A stretch of 64,000 nt of DNA from Candidatus Bathyarchaeota archaeon (GCA_026014735.1 JAOZHT010000001.1:868001-932000), one strand, 5' to 3'. Shown: positions 52,079 to 62,192, counted from the stretch's first letter. Made by a program: numbers and translations. Notes: generated from the letters alone by a model not told the origin.

Positions 52079-53712
52079 GCCTCTGCTTTAGCTTTCCCTT
52101 TCACTTTTCTGCCGTTGTCAGGTAGGGGTAAGCTGAGTTGGTAAACTGCCTGCTTGAATTGTTCGCCGCTGCTGCCCCGTGTTAAGCCATAGTATGTGCC
52201 TAGGATTTTGCCGAAGTAGGGTATGAGGAATTTGTCAAAGGTCTTATACACCATTGGGTTTGGCAGGCGATTTTCCAGGAAGGTCGGCTTCCAGATTTTG
52301 ATGTTGTATTCCCAGCATTTGATAAAGAAGTCCCAGCGTGCCTTGGAAAGAGAATCCATCTCTGCGCCCTTCTTATTCATCAGAACGCAGTTTTCCAGCG
52401 GCACAAAGAACAGCGGCACATAAAATGCGTTGTAGCCCTTGAGTTTATCCATCAACTCGAGGGTTTGAAGCATATCTTCCTCTTTCTCGTCAGGCAACCC
52501 GATAATGAGTGTTGCCAGCGGGTACCAGTCGTTATCGTTGAGAATGCCAAAGGCGTTGGTGACTACGTCCTGCCACTGCTCAGGCTGGAACGGAAGCATC
52601 TTGCCAGCCATGTACTTCTTCATGAGGCGTGGACTGCCGGTTTCAACGCCGGTTTCAGCGGTTATGATGGGTTTCTTGCCAAATGAGTACCAGGATTTCT
52701 CGATGAGAACCTCGGCGAGTTGCTGAACCATCTTGGGGTCATGCCAAACTGGAGCCAGCGACATATGGGCGGCTTGGATGCTTTTAACACCGGGGTAATC
52801 AGCCACGGATTTGCAGAGCTTCACCACGGCTTCGCGGTTAGGCACAAACTTGGAGTCTTTAGAACCATAGATAAACAGATCCTCAGTGATCAGCGTTATG
52901 TGGTCACTGCCCTGAGCGGTGCTCAATGCCACTTCCTTCATAATTTTTTCGAGGGGCACATCGATTTTATGCTGCATAGTCGGTGTGCAGAACGCGCAGT
53001 TTCTGCCGCAGCCCTTGCTGATTTCCACGGCGCCGTGAATCGCGACGTTTTGGGTGATGGGCATTTCCTGGTTGTAGTTCCAGTTACCGATGAATTCGTC
53101 TGCTTTGGCGATGCGGGGAAGCGGTTCGCCGCTGACGGCTTTCTTGAAGATATCCACGATTGGACCAGGTCTGCCACCCATCAAAACACAGTCAACGCCA
53201 TAGCTCTCGGAAACCTTTTGGCGTTCAAGCTGCCATGAGCCGTAGCCGCCAACGATGACTTTAAGGCTGCCTTTGTATTTTTTGATGGCTGGATGCATGA
53301 CGAGTTTGCGGAATTCGATGCGGTTCATGGGTTCGCCGCCACCGACGATGGAGCTGTAGGTTTTGCTGACGTATCCCATGCCGGTGGGGTCCATGCTTGA
53401 GATGCCCACAACTTTGGTTTGGGGACCCACGAATAAGTATAGATCTTCAGGGTTCGAAACGGCAATGTCGTCTCTGGAAAATCCACCTTCCAAAAGTATT
53501 GATTCTACTTTTCTTAGTCCGTATGGCGCATAGCTTGCTTGTCCATCGGGTCTTTTGGGGCGGTGCGGATAGAGGGTTTTGCGCACATAGGAGAGTGGGA
53601 TGGGGCCTTTGCCGAATCCGCCGACGAAGGCGATGAAGGGGTTGTTGAGGAAATCACTCATCTCTGTGGCTGATGCGGTGAGGACGATTTTTTTGCCGGT
53701 TACTGTTTCCAA
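52075..53712 (-). CDS. radical SAM protein with B12-binding-like N-terminus
   Basis: This is a 545-residue protein. The cluster motif is SKGCGRNCAFCTP (CX3CX2C, near residue 235), followed by the GSDHITLITEDLFIYG strand of the TIM barrel. The N-terminal 200 residues contain VVGISSMDPTGMGY and VIVGGYGSWQL, similar to cobalamin-binding folds of archaeal class B radical SAM proteins. Modification of tRNA, lipid or cofactor is possible; the substrate is not predictable. It is monocistronic. Confidence 0.85.
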   Translation of the reverse strand: METVTGKKIVLTASATEMSDFLNNPFIAFVGGFGKGPIPLSYVRKTLYPHRPKRPDGQASYAPYGLRKVESILLEGGFSRDDIAVSNPEDLYLFVGPQTKVVGISSMDPTGMGYVSKTYSSIVGGGEPMNRIEFRKLVMHPAIKKYKGSLKVIVGGYGSWQLERQKVSESYGVDCVLMGGRPGPIVDIFKKAVSGEPLPRIAKADEFIGNWNYNQEMPITQNVAIHGAVEISKGCGRNCAFCTPTMQHKIDVPLEKIMKEVALSTAQGSDHITLITEDLFIYGSKDSKFVPNREAVVKLCKSVADYPGVKSIQAAHMSLAPVWHDPKMVQQLAEVLIEKSWYSFGKKPIITAETGVETGSPRLMKKYMAGKMLPFQPEQWQDVVTNAFGILNDNDWYPLATLIIGLPDEKEEDMLQTLELMDKLKGYNAFYVPLFFVPLENCVLMNKKGAEMDSLSKARWDFFIKCWEYNIKIWKPTFLENRLPNPMVYKTFDKFLIPYFGKILGTYYGLTRGSSGEQFKQAVYQLSLPLPDNGRKVKGKAKAEA

Positions 53713-53997
53713 CCTTTCGCTTCCTGTAGTAGAGAATATGAATTGTTCGGAGGGCTTTTAAAAATTGCTATCGATTGAACGTTTGTCTTTTTATCAATGG
53801 AGCCTATGGGGGAGAAAATATGTGCCGTCTGAGTAACTCTGAGTTGTCATCCCGTTAAGTCAATTTAATGCCTTCTCATCATCCGGCAACACATAAAGAG
53901 CGATGGGAAAATAAAAGCCTATACATTCACAGCGCCACGTAGGCGGGATACGCTTTTATTTCTGTTTTAAATAAAACCATTGCAGGAGTCGAACAGT

Positions 53998-54570
53998 ATG
54001 GATTTTGTTGGAAGCAAAACCGAAAAGAACCTACTAGCAGCGTTTGCGGGCGAATCACAGGCACGCAACCGATACACCTTCTTTACCAGTGTAGCCAAAA
54101 AAGAGGGCTATGAGCAGATAGCCGCGATTTTCGAGGAAACCGCAGCTAACGAGAAGGAGCATGCGGAACTCTTCTTTAAGCACCTTAAAGGCGGCATGGT
54201 GGAAATCACAGCTGCCTACCCAGCAGGCGTTATCGCATCTACAGCGGATAATTTGAAGGCTGCTGCGGAGGGCGAAAAGTTTGAGTGGGGCACGCTTTAC
54301 CCGAATTTTGGCGATGTTGCAGAGCAGGAGGGCTTTATGGATGTGGCTACCACGTTTAGGATGATTGCTAAGGTTGAAGCGTACCATGAACGCCGATACA
54401 GCAAGCTGCTCGAGAACGTCAAAGCGGGGAAGGTTTTCAAGAAGGATGCGCCAGTTAAGTGGAAATGCAGAAACTGCGGCTACGTGTTTGAGGGTTCTGC
54501 GGTTCCGGATAAATGCCCAGTGTGCGCTCACCCCAAAGCGTACTTTGAAGTTTGGGCTGAAAACTATTAG
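53998..54570 (+). CDS. rbr: rubrerythrin
   Basis: ATG 53998 follows GCAGGAG and gives 190 residues, the usual size. The ferritin-like diiron domain has ESQARNRYTFF, ETAANEKEHAELF, EEGF-type Glu and AYHERRY with the expected Glu/His ligands. The C-terminal rubredoxin-like domain has CRNCGY and CPVCAHP. It reduces peroxide in anaerobes. A TATA-like CTTTTATTT lies about 40 bases upstream, and T-runs follow the stop. Confidence 0.95.
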   Translation: MDFVGSKTEKNLLAAFAGESQARNRYTFFTSVAKKEGYEQIAAIFEETAANEKEHAELFFKHLKGGMVEITAAYPAGVIASTADNLKAAAEGEKFEWGTLYPNFGDVAEQEGFMDVATTFRMIAKVEAYHERRYSKLLENVKAGKVFKKDAPVKWKCRNCGYVFEGSAVPDKCPVCAHPKAYFEVWAENY

Positions 54571-54647
54571 CCTTAAATCAACCCTTTTCTTTTTTATTGG
54601 CTGTTCTGTGTTGTGATTTTTTTCTATAGGCCCCTTTTATATAGGCG

Positions 54648-54665
54648 GCATACGGAAACGTATGC
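54648..54665. promoter_or_regulatory. palindrome GCATACG-GAAA-CGTATGC after a TATA box
   Basis: A perfect 7-base inverted repeat with a GAAA centre lies 5 bases after TTTATATA (54636-54643), between TATA and the expected transcription start. As DNA it is a good repressor site; as RNA it would be a GNRA tetraloop hairpin. The next gene begins at 54807; a second TATA-like GTTATAAG is at about 54738. Confidence 0.45.
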
Positions 54666-54806
54666 GCAGCCAGTAGCAGCTTTTTTTGCGGGGTTTTTGG
54701 GTTGGGATGGTTTTTTTGGTTTGTTTTGGGGGAAAAGTTATAAGCGAGCATGCACAGGTGTGCTTTAGGTGAAGCGGTGAAATATCCGCTTTGTGCTGGT
54801 GAATAA

Positions 54807-55211
54807 ATGCGCAGAAGCTTAACCATAACCCCTGAAAACGACAAAAAAATCCTCCTCACAAAAGGACGATTCCTAACAGGCGACACCCCACTCGACATAG
54901 ACTACACATCCATGGTCAACATACTCATCGAACTCGGCCACAAACTCATGACCTCCGCATGGACCGACATAGACAACCCCAAAGTCGTCATCGACAAAAA
55001 CGAAGTCGTCGAAGCCTTCAAAAAATACGCCTTCAACAACGAACTCAAAGAGGACGCCGTAGGAGACCAAGTCACCGAAATCATCTTCCGCAAACTTATC
55101 GAACAAGCCAAACTACTCCCAAACAGCCAAGCCACGCAGGAGCAGCCCCCCGAGCTACCAACCCAAGATGTCGACGCAGCGCACACAAAAATGCAGAAAT
55201 ACGTCACATAA
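54807..55211 (+). CDS. hypothetical protein upstream of grpE
   Basis: This is a 134-residue soluble protein of alpha/beta type (VNILIELGHKLMTSAW, NEVVEAFKKYAFNNEL) with a Gln/Pro-rich linker near the C-terminus. No family is recognised. It is 22 bases upstream of grpE and in the same orientation, so it is likely co-transcribed with the chaperone genes and may act with them. Confidence 0.65.
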   Translation: MRRSLTITPENDKKILLTKGRFLTGDTPLDIDYTSMVNILIELGHKLMTSAWTDIDNPKVVIDKNEVVEAFKKYAFNNELKEDAVGDQVTEIIFRKLIEQAKLLPNSQATQEQPPELPTQDVDAAHTKMQKYVT

Positions 55212-55233
55212 AACCTAGACTAGAGGAATATGC

Positions 55234-55737
55234 ATGGTTGACGAGAAGGAATCACAGCCCATCGATTTTGAGAAGCTTCTTGAATCCGAAAAGAAACGCT
55301 CCGAAGATTACCTTACAAGGCTCAAGTATCTTCAGGCAGATTTCGAAAACGTGAAAAAACGCTTCGACCGAGAACTCGCCCAGACCAAAAGCTACTGCAA
55401 CGAACGCATCATCACACAACTGCTCGATGTGGTCGATGAACTCGAATTAGCTGTTAAAGTAGCTAACGCCTCAGAGACCTCCCAGAAAACGCTCGTTGAA
55501 GGCGTCGAGATGACCCTAAAGAAGCTCCGAAAAGTGCTTGAACAGGAAGGCGTCACACCCATCGAATGCAGCCAAGGAAAAACCTTTGACCCGGCATGTG
55601 AACACGCGATCGCCGCTGAGGACCGCGACGACGTGAAGGTTTGCACGGTGGTGGAGGAAATCCGTAAGGGGTACATGATGAAGGATAAGGTTCTGCGGGC
55701 CAGCATTGTTAGAGTAGCTAACCCAACTTCAAAGTAA
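55234..55737 (+). CDS. grpE: nucleotide exchange factor GrpE
   Basis: This is a 167-residue protein. The long coiled-coil (EKKRSEDYLTRLKYLQADFE, ENVKKRFDRE) is followed by the C-terminal beta domain (EGVTPIECSQGKTFDPACEH, IRKGYMMKDKVLR, RASIVRVA), the signature of GrpE. It releases ADP from DnaK. It is 26 bases upstream of dnaK in one operon. No dnaJ is found in the window. Confidence 0.95.
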   Translation: MVDEKESQPIDFEKLLESEKKRSEDYLTRLKYLQADFENVKKRFDRELAQTKSYCNERIITQLLDVVDELELAVKVANASETSQKTLVEGVEMTLKKLRKVLEQEGVTPIECSQGKTFDPACEHAIAAEDRDDVKVCTVVEEIRKGYMMKDKVLRASIVRVANPTSK

Positions 55738-55763
55738 CAAAAAATTATTGGAGGAAAAAATAA

Positions 55764-57671
55764 GTGAGTACTCAAAAACCAAACCAGAAAGTCTTAGGAA
55801 TAGACCTAGGAACCACCAATTCAGCAGCAGCCATCTACGAGGGGGGACACTCAACAGTTATCCCCAGCGCAGAAGGACCCACGATGGCGGGCAAAATGTT
55901 CCCGTCAGTTGTAGCCTTCACCAAAGACGGGCAGCTACTGGTCGGAGAACCCGCCAAGCGCCAAGCCACCACCAACCCTGAAGGAACCGTCTTTGAAATC
56001 AAACGCAAAATGGGAAGCAACTACAAAGCCCAAATCTACGGCAAAGAATACACTCCCCAGCAAATCAGCGCGTTCGTACTGCAGAAAATCAAAAAAGACG
56101 CCGAGACCTATCTGGGCGGAACCATAAACCAAGCTGTCATCACCGTTCCAGCGCACTTTGACGACAACCAACGCCAAGCCACCAAGGACGCAGGCGAAAT
56201 CGCGGGCTTCCAGGTTATGCGTATCATCAACGAACCCACCGCTGCGTGCCTGGCATATGGCATCGATAAGCTTGAGCATGAAATGAAGATTCTTGTGTTC
56301 AGCTTCGGCGGCGGAACCCACGATGTAACCTTGATGGATTTCGGCAAAGGCGTATTCCAGGTACTCAGTACAAGCGGCGACACCCAGCTGGGCGGAACCG
56401 ACGTGGACAAAGCGGTCATGGCATACATCATTGACGAGTTCAAGAGGCAAACGGGCGTGGATGTCAGCGGCGACCGCATGGCAATGTCTCGGTTAAAGGA
56501 TGCTGCGGAGAAAGCCAAAATTGAGCTCTCAACTTTGATGAGCACCGACATCGATTTGCCCTTCCTCACCGCAGATGCCTCCGGACCCAAACACCTGCAT
56601 CTCACCTTAACACGAACAAAGCTTGAATCCCTCGCACAGCCCATTGTAGAACGCACAAGGCCCACCCTGCTAAAGGCGCTTGAAGACGCAAAACTCACAC
56701 CCCAGCAAGTTGACAAAATTATCCTCATCGGCGGCATGACCAGAATGCCCCTGGTGCAGCGCTTCGTCGAGCAGATCCTCGGCAAATCCCCTGAACGTGG
56801 ATTAGACCCCATGGAATGTGTCGCCATCGGCGCAGCCATCCAGGCAGGCGTCATCACAGGCGAAGTCAAAGACCTCCTGCTCCTCGACGTCACCCCACTC
56901 AGCTTAGGCGTTGAAACATTGGGCGGAGTCATGACCCGAGTCATCGACAAAAACACAACCATACCCACCAAACGCAGCCAGGTCTTTAGCACCGCAGGGG
57001 ACTTCCAGACCGCAGTCACCATCCATGTGCTGCAGGGCGAACGCGCCATGTCATCCGACAACGTATCGCTGGGCCAATTCAACCTCGTTGATCTGCCGCC
57101 TGCGCCACGCGGGGTGCCACAGATCGAGGTGACCTTCGACATCGACGCTAACGGCATCCTCAACGTAACTGCACAGGACCGCGGCACAGGCAAACAGGCA
57201 AAAATCACCATCTCAGCCTCAACCAAACTCAGCAAAGAAGAAAAAGACCGTCTCATCCGAGAAGCCGACCAATTCGCAGAGCAAGACCGCAAAAAGAAGG
57301 AAGAAGCCGAAACCCGCAACACAGCCGACAGCCTCGTTTACACGGCGGAACGCACAAAACAGGACCTCACAGGAAAAATCAGCCCAGAAGAAGCAGGCAA
57401 AATCGACGCAGCCGTCACCGAACTCAAAAACGCACTCGCCAGCAACGACATGGCAGCGGTTAAAGCCAAATCCGACGCACTACAGAAGGTGCTTCAGGAA
57501 GTCGGAACCAAAGTTTACCAGCAAGCCGCCGCGGAAGCCGCAAAGCAGCAGCAAGCCCAAGGCCAAGCTGGTCCACAGCCCGGCGCAGGTGCAGGCCCCG
57601 AGGGACCAACCGGCGGTGGAGCTCCAGGCGGACCCGAAGTGGTTGATTCAGAGGACTACAAGGTCAAATAA
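55764..57671 (+). CDS. dnaK: molecular chaperone DnaK with unusual phosphate-loop residue
   Basis: GTG 55764 follows TTGGAGG; 635 residues. The nucleotide domain has [22 protein letters not shown] and IIGGMTRMP; the substrate domain has [13 protein letters not shown]. The phosphate-2 loop reads [11 protein letters not shown]: the catalytic Asp of the usual YDLGGGTFD (Asp199 in Hsc70) is Ser (about residue 180), while the other catalytic residues appear kept. The tail is Gly/Pro/Gln-rich and ends DYKVK. It follows grpE. Confidence 0.95.
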   Translation: MSTQKPNQKVLGIDLGTTNSAAAIYEGGHSTVIPSAEGPTMAGKMFPSVVAFTKDGQLLVGEPAKRQATTNPEGTVFEIKRKMGSNYKAQIYGKEYTPQQISAFVLQKIKKDAETYLGGTINQAVITVPAHFDDNQRQATKDAGEIAGFQVMRIINEPTAACLAYGIDKLEHEMKILVFSFGGGTHDVTLMDFGKGVFQVLSTSGDTQLGGTDVDKAVMAYIIDEFKRQTGVDVSGDRMAMSRLKDAAEKAKIELSTLMSTDIDLPFLTADASGPKHLHLTLTRTKLESLAQPIVERTRPTLLKALEDAKLTPQQVDKIILIGGMTRMPLVQRFVEQILGKSPERGLDPMECVAIGAAIQAGVITGEVKDLLLLDVTPLSLGVETLGGVMTRVIDKNTTIPTKRSQVFSTAGDFQTAVTIHVLQGERAMSSDNVSLGQFNLVDLPPAPRGVPQIEVTFDIDANGILNVTAQDRGTGKQAKITISASTKLSKEEKDRLIREADQFAEQDRKKKEEAETRNTADSLVYTAERTKQDLTGKISPEEAGKIDAAVTELKNALASNDMAAVKAKSDALQKVLQEVGTKVYQQAAAEAAKQQQAQGQAGPQPGAGAGPEGPTGGGAPGGPEVVDSEDYKVK

Positions 57672-57694
57672 GCAATCTTTCCCTTTCTTTCTTT

Positions 57695-58036
57695 TTATGT
57701 TGCGGTTCTGTTCTGTTGGGTTGCGCTTAAAATCAGGGTCATTTGGTTTGTGTAGTCTATACGGCAGTTAAACACGTAGCTTACGTTTTCTTTGAGGCTG
57801 CCATAGAGGGTGGAGTTATCTTGGGTTTGGATGTAGAATACTCTGCCGTCAACTAAGGTAACCGCGTAATCGGCGGCTTTTTGGTTTGTTACCGCTGCTT
57901 TGGAGACTACGGTGCCGTATTCCTGGCTGGGAATTTTTGCGCCGTCGATGACATCGTATGTTACAGCCGCTATGAAGCCCACGGCTGCGACTGCCACAAC
58001 CAAGGTTACGATGACGACTACTTTGAAGGCATCCAT
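57695..58036 (-). CDS. small membrane-anchored extracellular protein
   Basis: This 113-residue protein has one N-terminal helix (residues 5-28) and an 85-residue beta-rich outer domain (YAVTLVDGRVFYIQT, VSYVFNCRIDY), perhaps an OB-like fold. No family is recognised. It is 68 bases upstream of nothing on its own strand and convergent with dnaK. Confidence 0.6.
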   Translation of the reverse strand: MDAFKVVVIVTLVVAVAAVGFIAAVTYDVIDGAKIPSQEYGTVVSKAAVTNQKAADYAVTLVDGRVFYIQTQDNSTLYGSLKENVSYVFNCRIDYTNQMTLILSATQQNRTAT

Positions 58037-58104
58037 GAGCGTACCCAGATACGCTTAGGTGGCTGACTATAAAAGTGTAACCAAAAAGAAAGGGGGAAAA
58101 CGCG

Positions 58105-60909
58105 CTATTTTTCAAGCTGCTTTCTTACCGCAGTCTGCGCCGCCGCCACGGCATCGACGAGTTTGCCGCATTGGGTGCCGCCGCCCTGCGCGAAGTTGGC
58201 GCGTCCGCCGCCTCCGCCGCCCATAACGGGAGCAGCATCTTTTATGACTGCGCCGCAGTTGATGCCCTTGGCCACTGCAGCGTCGCCTGCCATGAGCAGG
58301 AGGCGGCAGCTTTTGCCGTCGCAGCCAAAGTAGACGGTGACGGCGGCGGGGTTGCGTTTGATGACTTCTTGGGCGGTTTGGACCATGCGGTTGACGTCGA
58401 TGACTTCGCCGAAGTCACGTTTAACGAGGGCGACGCCTCCGATGTCTTCTGCCTCGCCGGTTTGTGTTTGGCCCGACGCGCTTTCTTTCTCGGCGAGTTC
58501 CTTTATTAAGCGGCGCTTCTCCACCTGCACTTCCCTGAGTTCCTTAACGACTTTCTCAGCGGTTTTATCAAGCTTATCAATCGGCGAGTTAAGGGCCTCT
58601 GAAACGCGCCCAAGCAGGCTTTCCTGTTCCTGCACAGCCTTAAGCGCCTTAAGCCCCACAGCATAACCCAGCCGCTCCACGCCATCCTGCACGCGCTCGT
58701 TGTAGACGATTTTGACAAAGCCCACCTCGCCGGTGCTGCCCAGATGGGTGCCCGCGCAGGCTTCCACATCCCAATCGCCGGTTTTGACGACGCGGATGTC
58801 CTTGCCGGGTACAGCGCCGCCCTGGTAGAGTCGGAAGCCATAGAGTGATTCGGCTTCGTTGCGGGGGTACCAGGTGGTTTGGACTTTCATGTTGGCTTGG
58901 ATGGCTTGGTTGGCGAGGGTTTCGATTTTGTGGATTTCCTCTTGGCTGAGGCGTCGGTAGTGGCTGATGTCGATGCGTGAGGTTTCCAGGCCCTTCTGGG
59001 TGCCCGATTGCCACACGTGCTCGCCTAGTGCCCGCCGCGCAGCGCCGTTTATGAGGTGCGTGACGGTGTGGCTCTTCATGAGTTGGTAGCGGCGTTCCCA
59101 GTCTAGGCAGCCATGGACGGTAGCGTCTTCCGCGAAGAGGGCGGGGGTGCCAAGTTTGTGTACGATGACTTTGCCGATTTTCTGCACATCCAACACGTCG
59201 TATTTGACGCCGTCGGCGATTAATGCGCCTTGGTCGCTGGGTTGCCCGCCGCCTTCCGGATAAAAGCAGGTGCCCTGCAGAACCACGTAGACGCCGCCGA
59301 TGATTTTTTGCACTTTAGCGTCGAATTCCCGCATGTAAACGTCTCGGTAGTAGATTTGCTCGGTTGCGGGAAGCGCCTCAGCGGCTTTCTCAAGTGTTTC
59401 TTCCGCTTGGGCTTCTTCCTCTTCCACGGGCTTTGAAGCCGCCATATGGCGATTGGCCACCAAAGCATAGAAGTTTTCGGGAACCTCAACTTCGACGCCT
59501 TCGTTTTCGGCGGCTTGCTTAACGATTTCAGGCGGCAGCCCCTGTGAATCGTATAGTTCAGCGAGTTTATCCTGCGGAAGCTTAGTGGAGCCCTTGGATT
59601 TGAGGTCCGTAGCGACGCGTTTAACGATGCCTTCGCCGCGTTGGAGCGTGTCTTTGAATTTTTCTTCCTCCACCTTAAGCATCTCCACGATTTCCTTCTG
59701 CATCTCTTTGATGTGGGGGAAATCTTGTGCCCAATAATCAGCCTGCATATCGATGATGCTGTAGAGTTGATCGGGCTGCATGTTGAGGGTGCGCATGAGG
59801 CGGTAGACGCGGCGGAACAGCAGCCTTGCCAGGTAGCCTTCCTGGATGTTGGATGGCACCACGCCCTCGGATAGCATGAAGCTGAGGGTTTTGGTGTGGT
59901 CGGTGACTGCCCAGGCGTTCTCGATGGGCACAAGCACTTTTTCTAGCGTAGCCAAATCGATGCCTGTTAGCTCCGAGACGCGTTTGCGGGCGACCATGCG
60001 GTTAGCGCGTTTATCCACGCTGACTAAGCCGGAGTATTTGGCGACTTTTGCGAGGAAATCGTTGTCTACGTTGGTGATGCCTGCCATAGAGAGGACTTTG
60101 TCGAGCAGATCCCCATAGATTGCCTGGAAAAGGCTCGGTACACCCTGGCTTATCCAGGTGAAGCGGTCGATGCCATAGCCCGTGTCCACCGTGCGTATAG
60201 GCAACTCGACGAATTCGTCGCCCACTACCTTGTACTGCATAAACACAAGCGTCCCCACCTCTAAGCCCCGCACGATACATTCCACGTCGGGCCCCGCGTT
60301 GCCGCCGCCGACCCAAACCCCCTCCTTGTAGATGACTTCCTCGGAGGGGATGCCCAAAACTTCGGTGCAGAAGCGCTGGTGGAAGCGGACGGTGTCGTCT
60401 TTCCAGTAGACTTCCTTGTCGGGGTAGTTGAAGGCGTGGGCGCCGCCCATTTCAAAGATGGTTAGGTGCCGCCCAAATGTGGGTCCAGTGTTGGAGATGT
60501 CGGTTAATCGGATTGATGGTTGAGAAATCACCAGGGGATTTGCTGGGGGCGGCGCGATGCCCTCGGTGACGTAGGGCTGGAAGTCGATGATGCTGGCGTG
60601 GGTAAGGTAGATGTCTTTGCGCCAGCGTGCCACCACGGGGTAGGGCTTGATGCGTGTGTGCCCGTTTTTCTCAAAGAAGCTCAGAAACGCCTCGCGCATC
60701 TGGGGAAGCGTGAACTTCTTTTTCGTCGCGGGGTTGCCAAGGAAACTGTAGCATCCGCATTCGTCGCTGCCGGATTCGCCGCAGGTTTCCTGGTCTGCGT
60801 TCTGCGTCCAGAAGTATTCGCCGCAGCGTGGGCAATGCTTTCGGATAAAGCCTTCTTGTTTAAAGAATGGTAACTCGTAAGCTTCTTTGGGGAAACTTTT
60901 TTCAACCAT
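58105..60909 (-). CDS. alaS: alanyl-tRNA synthetase (archaeal type)
   Basis: This is a 934-residue enzyme. The archaeal N-terminal extension has CPRCGEYFWTQN and CGESGSDECGCYSF. Class II catalytic motifs include EKNGHTRIKPYPVVARW and GGAHAFNYPDKEVYW, and the editing domain has HTVTHLINGAAR and CAGTHLGSTGEVG (HxxxH and CxxxH zinc ligands). The C-Ala domain ends GGGGGGRANFAQGGG. A Glu-rich insertion (about residues 490-510) is not typical. ATG 60909 is the start, with a short spacer to the promoter. Confidence 0.97.
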   Translation of the reverse strand: MVEKSFPKEAYELPFFKQEGFIRKHCPRCGEYFWTQNADQETCGESGSDECGCYSFLGNPATKKKFTLPQMREAFLSFFEKNGHTRIKPYPVVARWRKDIYLTHASIIDFQPYVTEGIAPPPANPLVISQPSIRLTDISNTGPTFGRHLTIFEMGGAHAFNYPDKEVYWKDDTVRFHQRFCTEVLGIPSEEVIYKEGVWVGGGNAGPDVECIVRGLEVGTLVFMQYKVVGDEFVELPIRTVDTGYGIDRFTWISQGVPSLFQAIYGDLLDKVLSMAGITNVDNDFLAKVAKYSGLVSVDKRANRMVARKRVSELTGIDLATLEKVLVPIENAWAVTDHTKTLSFMLSEGVVPSNIQEGYLARLLFRRVYRLMRTLNMQPDQLYSIIDMQADYWAQDFPHIKEMQKEIVEMLKVEEEKFKDTLQRGEGIVKRVATDLKSKGSTKLPQDKLAELYDSQGLPPEIVKQAAENEGVEVEVPENFYALVANRHMAASKPVEEEEAQAEETLEKAAEALPATEQIYYRDVYMREFDAKVQKIIGGVYVVLQGTCFYPEGGGQPSDQGALIADGVKYDVLDVQKIGKVIVHKLGTPALFAEDATVHGCLDWERRYQLMKSHTVTHLINGAARRALGEHVWQSGTQKGLETSRIDISHYRRLSQEEIHKIETLANQAIQANMKVQTTWYPRNEAESLYGFRLYQGGAVPGKDIRVVKTGDWDVEACAGTHLGSTGEVGFVKIVYNERVQDGVERLGYAVGLKALKAVQEQESLLGRVSEALNSPIDKLDKTAEKVVKELREVQVEKRRLIKELAEKESASGQTQTGEAEDIGGVALVKRDFGEVIDVNRMVQTAQEVIKRNPAAVTVYFGCDGKSCRLLLMAGDAAVAKGINCGAVIKDAAPVMGGGGGGRANFAQGGGTQCGKLVDAVAAAQTAVRKQLEK

Positions 60910-61186
60910 CGATGTTGCCTCGGTGAAGTGTAAGTTTTGTGTTGTAGAGGGGTTATGGTTCTCATGGATTTAAAGCATTTCAATGGCTTTCCGGGTTAAT
61001 TGGGGGAAACAGCTCTTGGCGACAAAGCGTCAGCCTATGAGGGCACCCTTAAGTTTATGCAAGGGCTAAAAAAAATTCAGGCAAATGAATCTTTTACACA
61101 GTATGCCCTTGTAATTGCCACACGATCTATTGTTCTACTGACTAGTTTAATATACTAGATACATAGTTAACATGGCTTGATCAGCC

Positions 61187-61681
61187 ATGAGACACCAAGC
61201 CCTAATTGCACTTGCTATCTTTCTCATAGCGGCAGTAGTGATAATCGCGGTTGGCGCTTCACAATTCAACGATAATTCCAAGAAAGCTACACCAACCCCC
61301 ACCGCTACAGTAACTCCCCCGCCCACCGCTGAACCTACGCCAACAGCCGTTCCAGTTGAAAAAATTGCCTTTCAATCCGTAGGCATAGACAATAGCACGG
61401 CATTATCGGTGAAGGCTTATTCTCAATCTGGACAAGAAATCCTTGTAACTAAGCTGGCCCTAAAGGATGATCAAGGAAACATCATGGCAACCGACAATAC
61501 AGTGCAACATATCCTGCCAGCGAACGGTACAGCCATAAAAATCGTATTTAACCAAAACGCAGTTTCGTTTAGCTTGGGCGGCACTTACGTTTTAACCCTA
61601 ACTACAGCAAACGGGGCATCGTTTGATTCGCCCCCCTGCTCGCCCGACTTCTATGGACGAGGTGTGCTGCAAAGCAAATGA
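61187..61681 (+). CDS. membrane-anchored extracellular protein with Thr/Pro linker
   Basis: The 164-residue product has an N-terminal helix (residues 6-25), a linker of Thr-Pro repeats (TPTPTATVTPPPTAEPTP) and a C-terminal beta domain of about 110 residues (IAFQSVGIDNSTALSVKAYS) resembling archaeal pilin-like or flagellin-associated globular domains. The anchor-linker-domain plan is like that of the DUF3131-like protein at 1670. A TATA-like TTTAATATAC lies about 40 bases upstream. 60910-61186 holds otherwise no gene. Confidence 0.65.
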   Translation: MRHQALIALAIFLIAAVVIIAVGASQFNDNSKKATPTPTATVTPPPTAEPTPTAVPVEKIAFQSVGIDNSTALSVKAYSQSGQEILVTKLALKDDQGNIMATDNTVQHILPANGTAIKIVFNQNAVSFSLGGTYVLTLTTANGASFDSPPCSPDFYGRGVLQSK

Positions 61682-61800
61682 ATGCCAAGCGCCGATTAGA
61701 CGATATCTAATGCAGAACTTAGTATGTCCATATCGCGCCAGTTGCTTATAGTCACGTTGGGTATGAGTCAAAGTCACATACAACCCTCTTAAGCGAACAG
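61675..61800 (-). pseudogene. remnant of a tiaS-like C-terminal segment
   Basis: The minus strand reads GLYVTLTHTQRDYKQLARYG and on, which aligns with the C-terminal segment of the tiaS product 600 bases away (GLYVTSTRSQRHLTKPLRRYG); the DNA also matches in blocks such as AAAGTCACATACAACC. No start or upstream tiaS sequence is present. It is a partial duplication or what is left of a second gene. Confidence 0.5.
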
Positions 61801-61913
61801 GGCACCCCAAGCGCCTGTTTCCTTCGGATGCAGGTTGCCGAAGCAAACGCCTGTTTGTTGGGATATTTGGCTTTACTTGTAAACGCCCAAAATATTTTGG
61901 GGGAAAAGAGGCA

Positions 61914-62192
61914 CTAAGGTTGGGGTTCGCAGCCCTTGCCGTCGAGTTTGCGGTGTAGCGCTTTTTTGTAGGCATCATCCCAGTTTGCAATCAAGTCATC
62001 AAGCAGGGCACTGTTGTTTACGTCGCTGGCGATCTGACGCATTACCGGCGCATCAATCACGCAGCGAACACACATAGCAGGAACCTCGCCTGGGATTTCA
62101 AGCTGATTTTCTGGAAAAAACCGGCCGCAAAGCGGACATTTAACGTCGCTTAGTTCCCCTATTTTTATCTGCGCTGGTTTAACTTCAGCCAT
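61914..62192 (-). CDS. small zinc-binding protein
   Basis: This is a 92-residue protein. The zinc site is CPLCGRFFPEN with CVRCVID, a CX2C-x20-CX2C arrangement. The C-terminal half is helical (LLDDLIANWDDAYKKAL). It may be a nucleic-acid or protein adaptor. It lies downstream of tiaS on the same strand, 121 bases apart, with the tiaS-tail remnant further downstream. Confidence 0.6.
   Translation of the reverse strand: MAEVKPAQIKIGELSDVKCPLCGRFFPENQLEIPGEVPAMCVRCVIDAPVMRQIASDVNNSALLDDLIANWDDAYKKALHRKLDGKGCEPQP

Noticed and set aside
56108-57322. 404-codon minus-strand open frame inside dnaK
   Set aside because: It is antisense to a certain gene, with Ser/Arg/Met-rich shadow composition and no ribosome site.
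59220-59933. 237-codon second minus-strand frame inside alaS
   Set aside because: It is an out-of-frame shadow of alaS, with Ser/Arg/Pro-rich composition and no domain.
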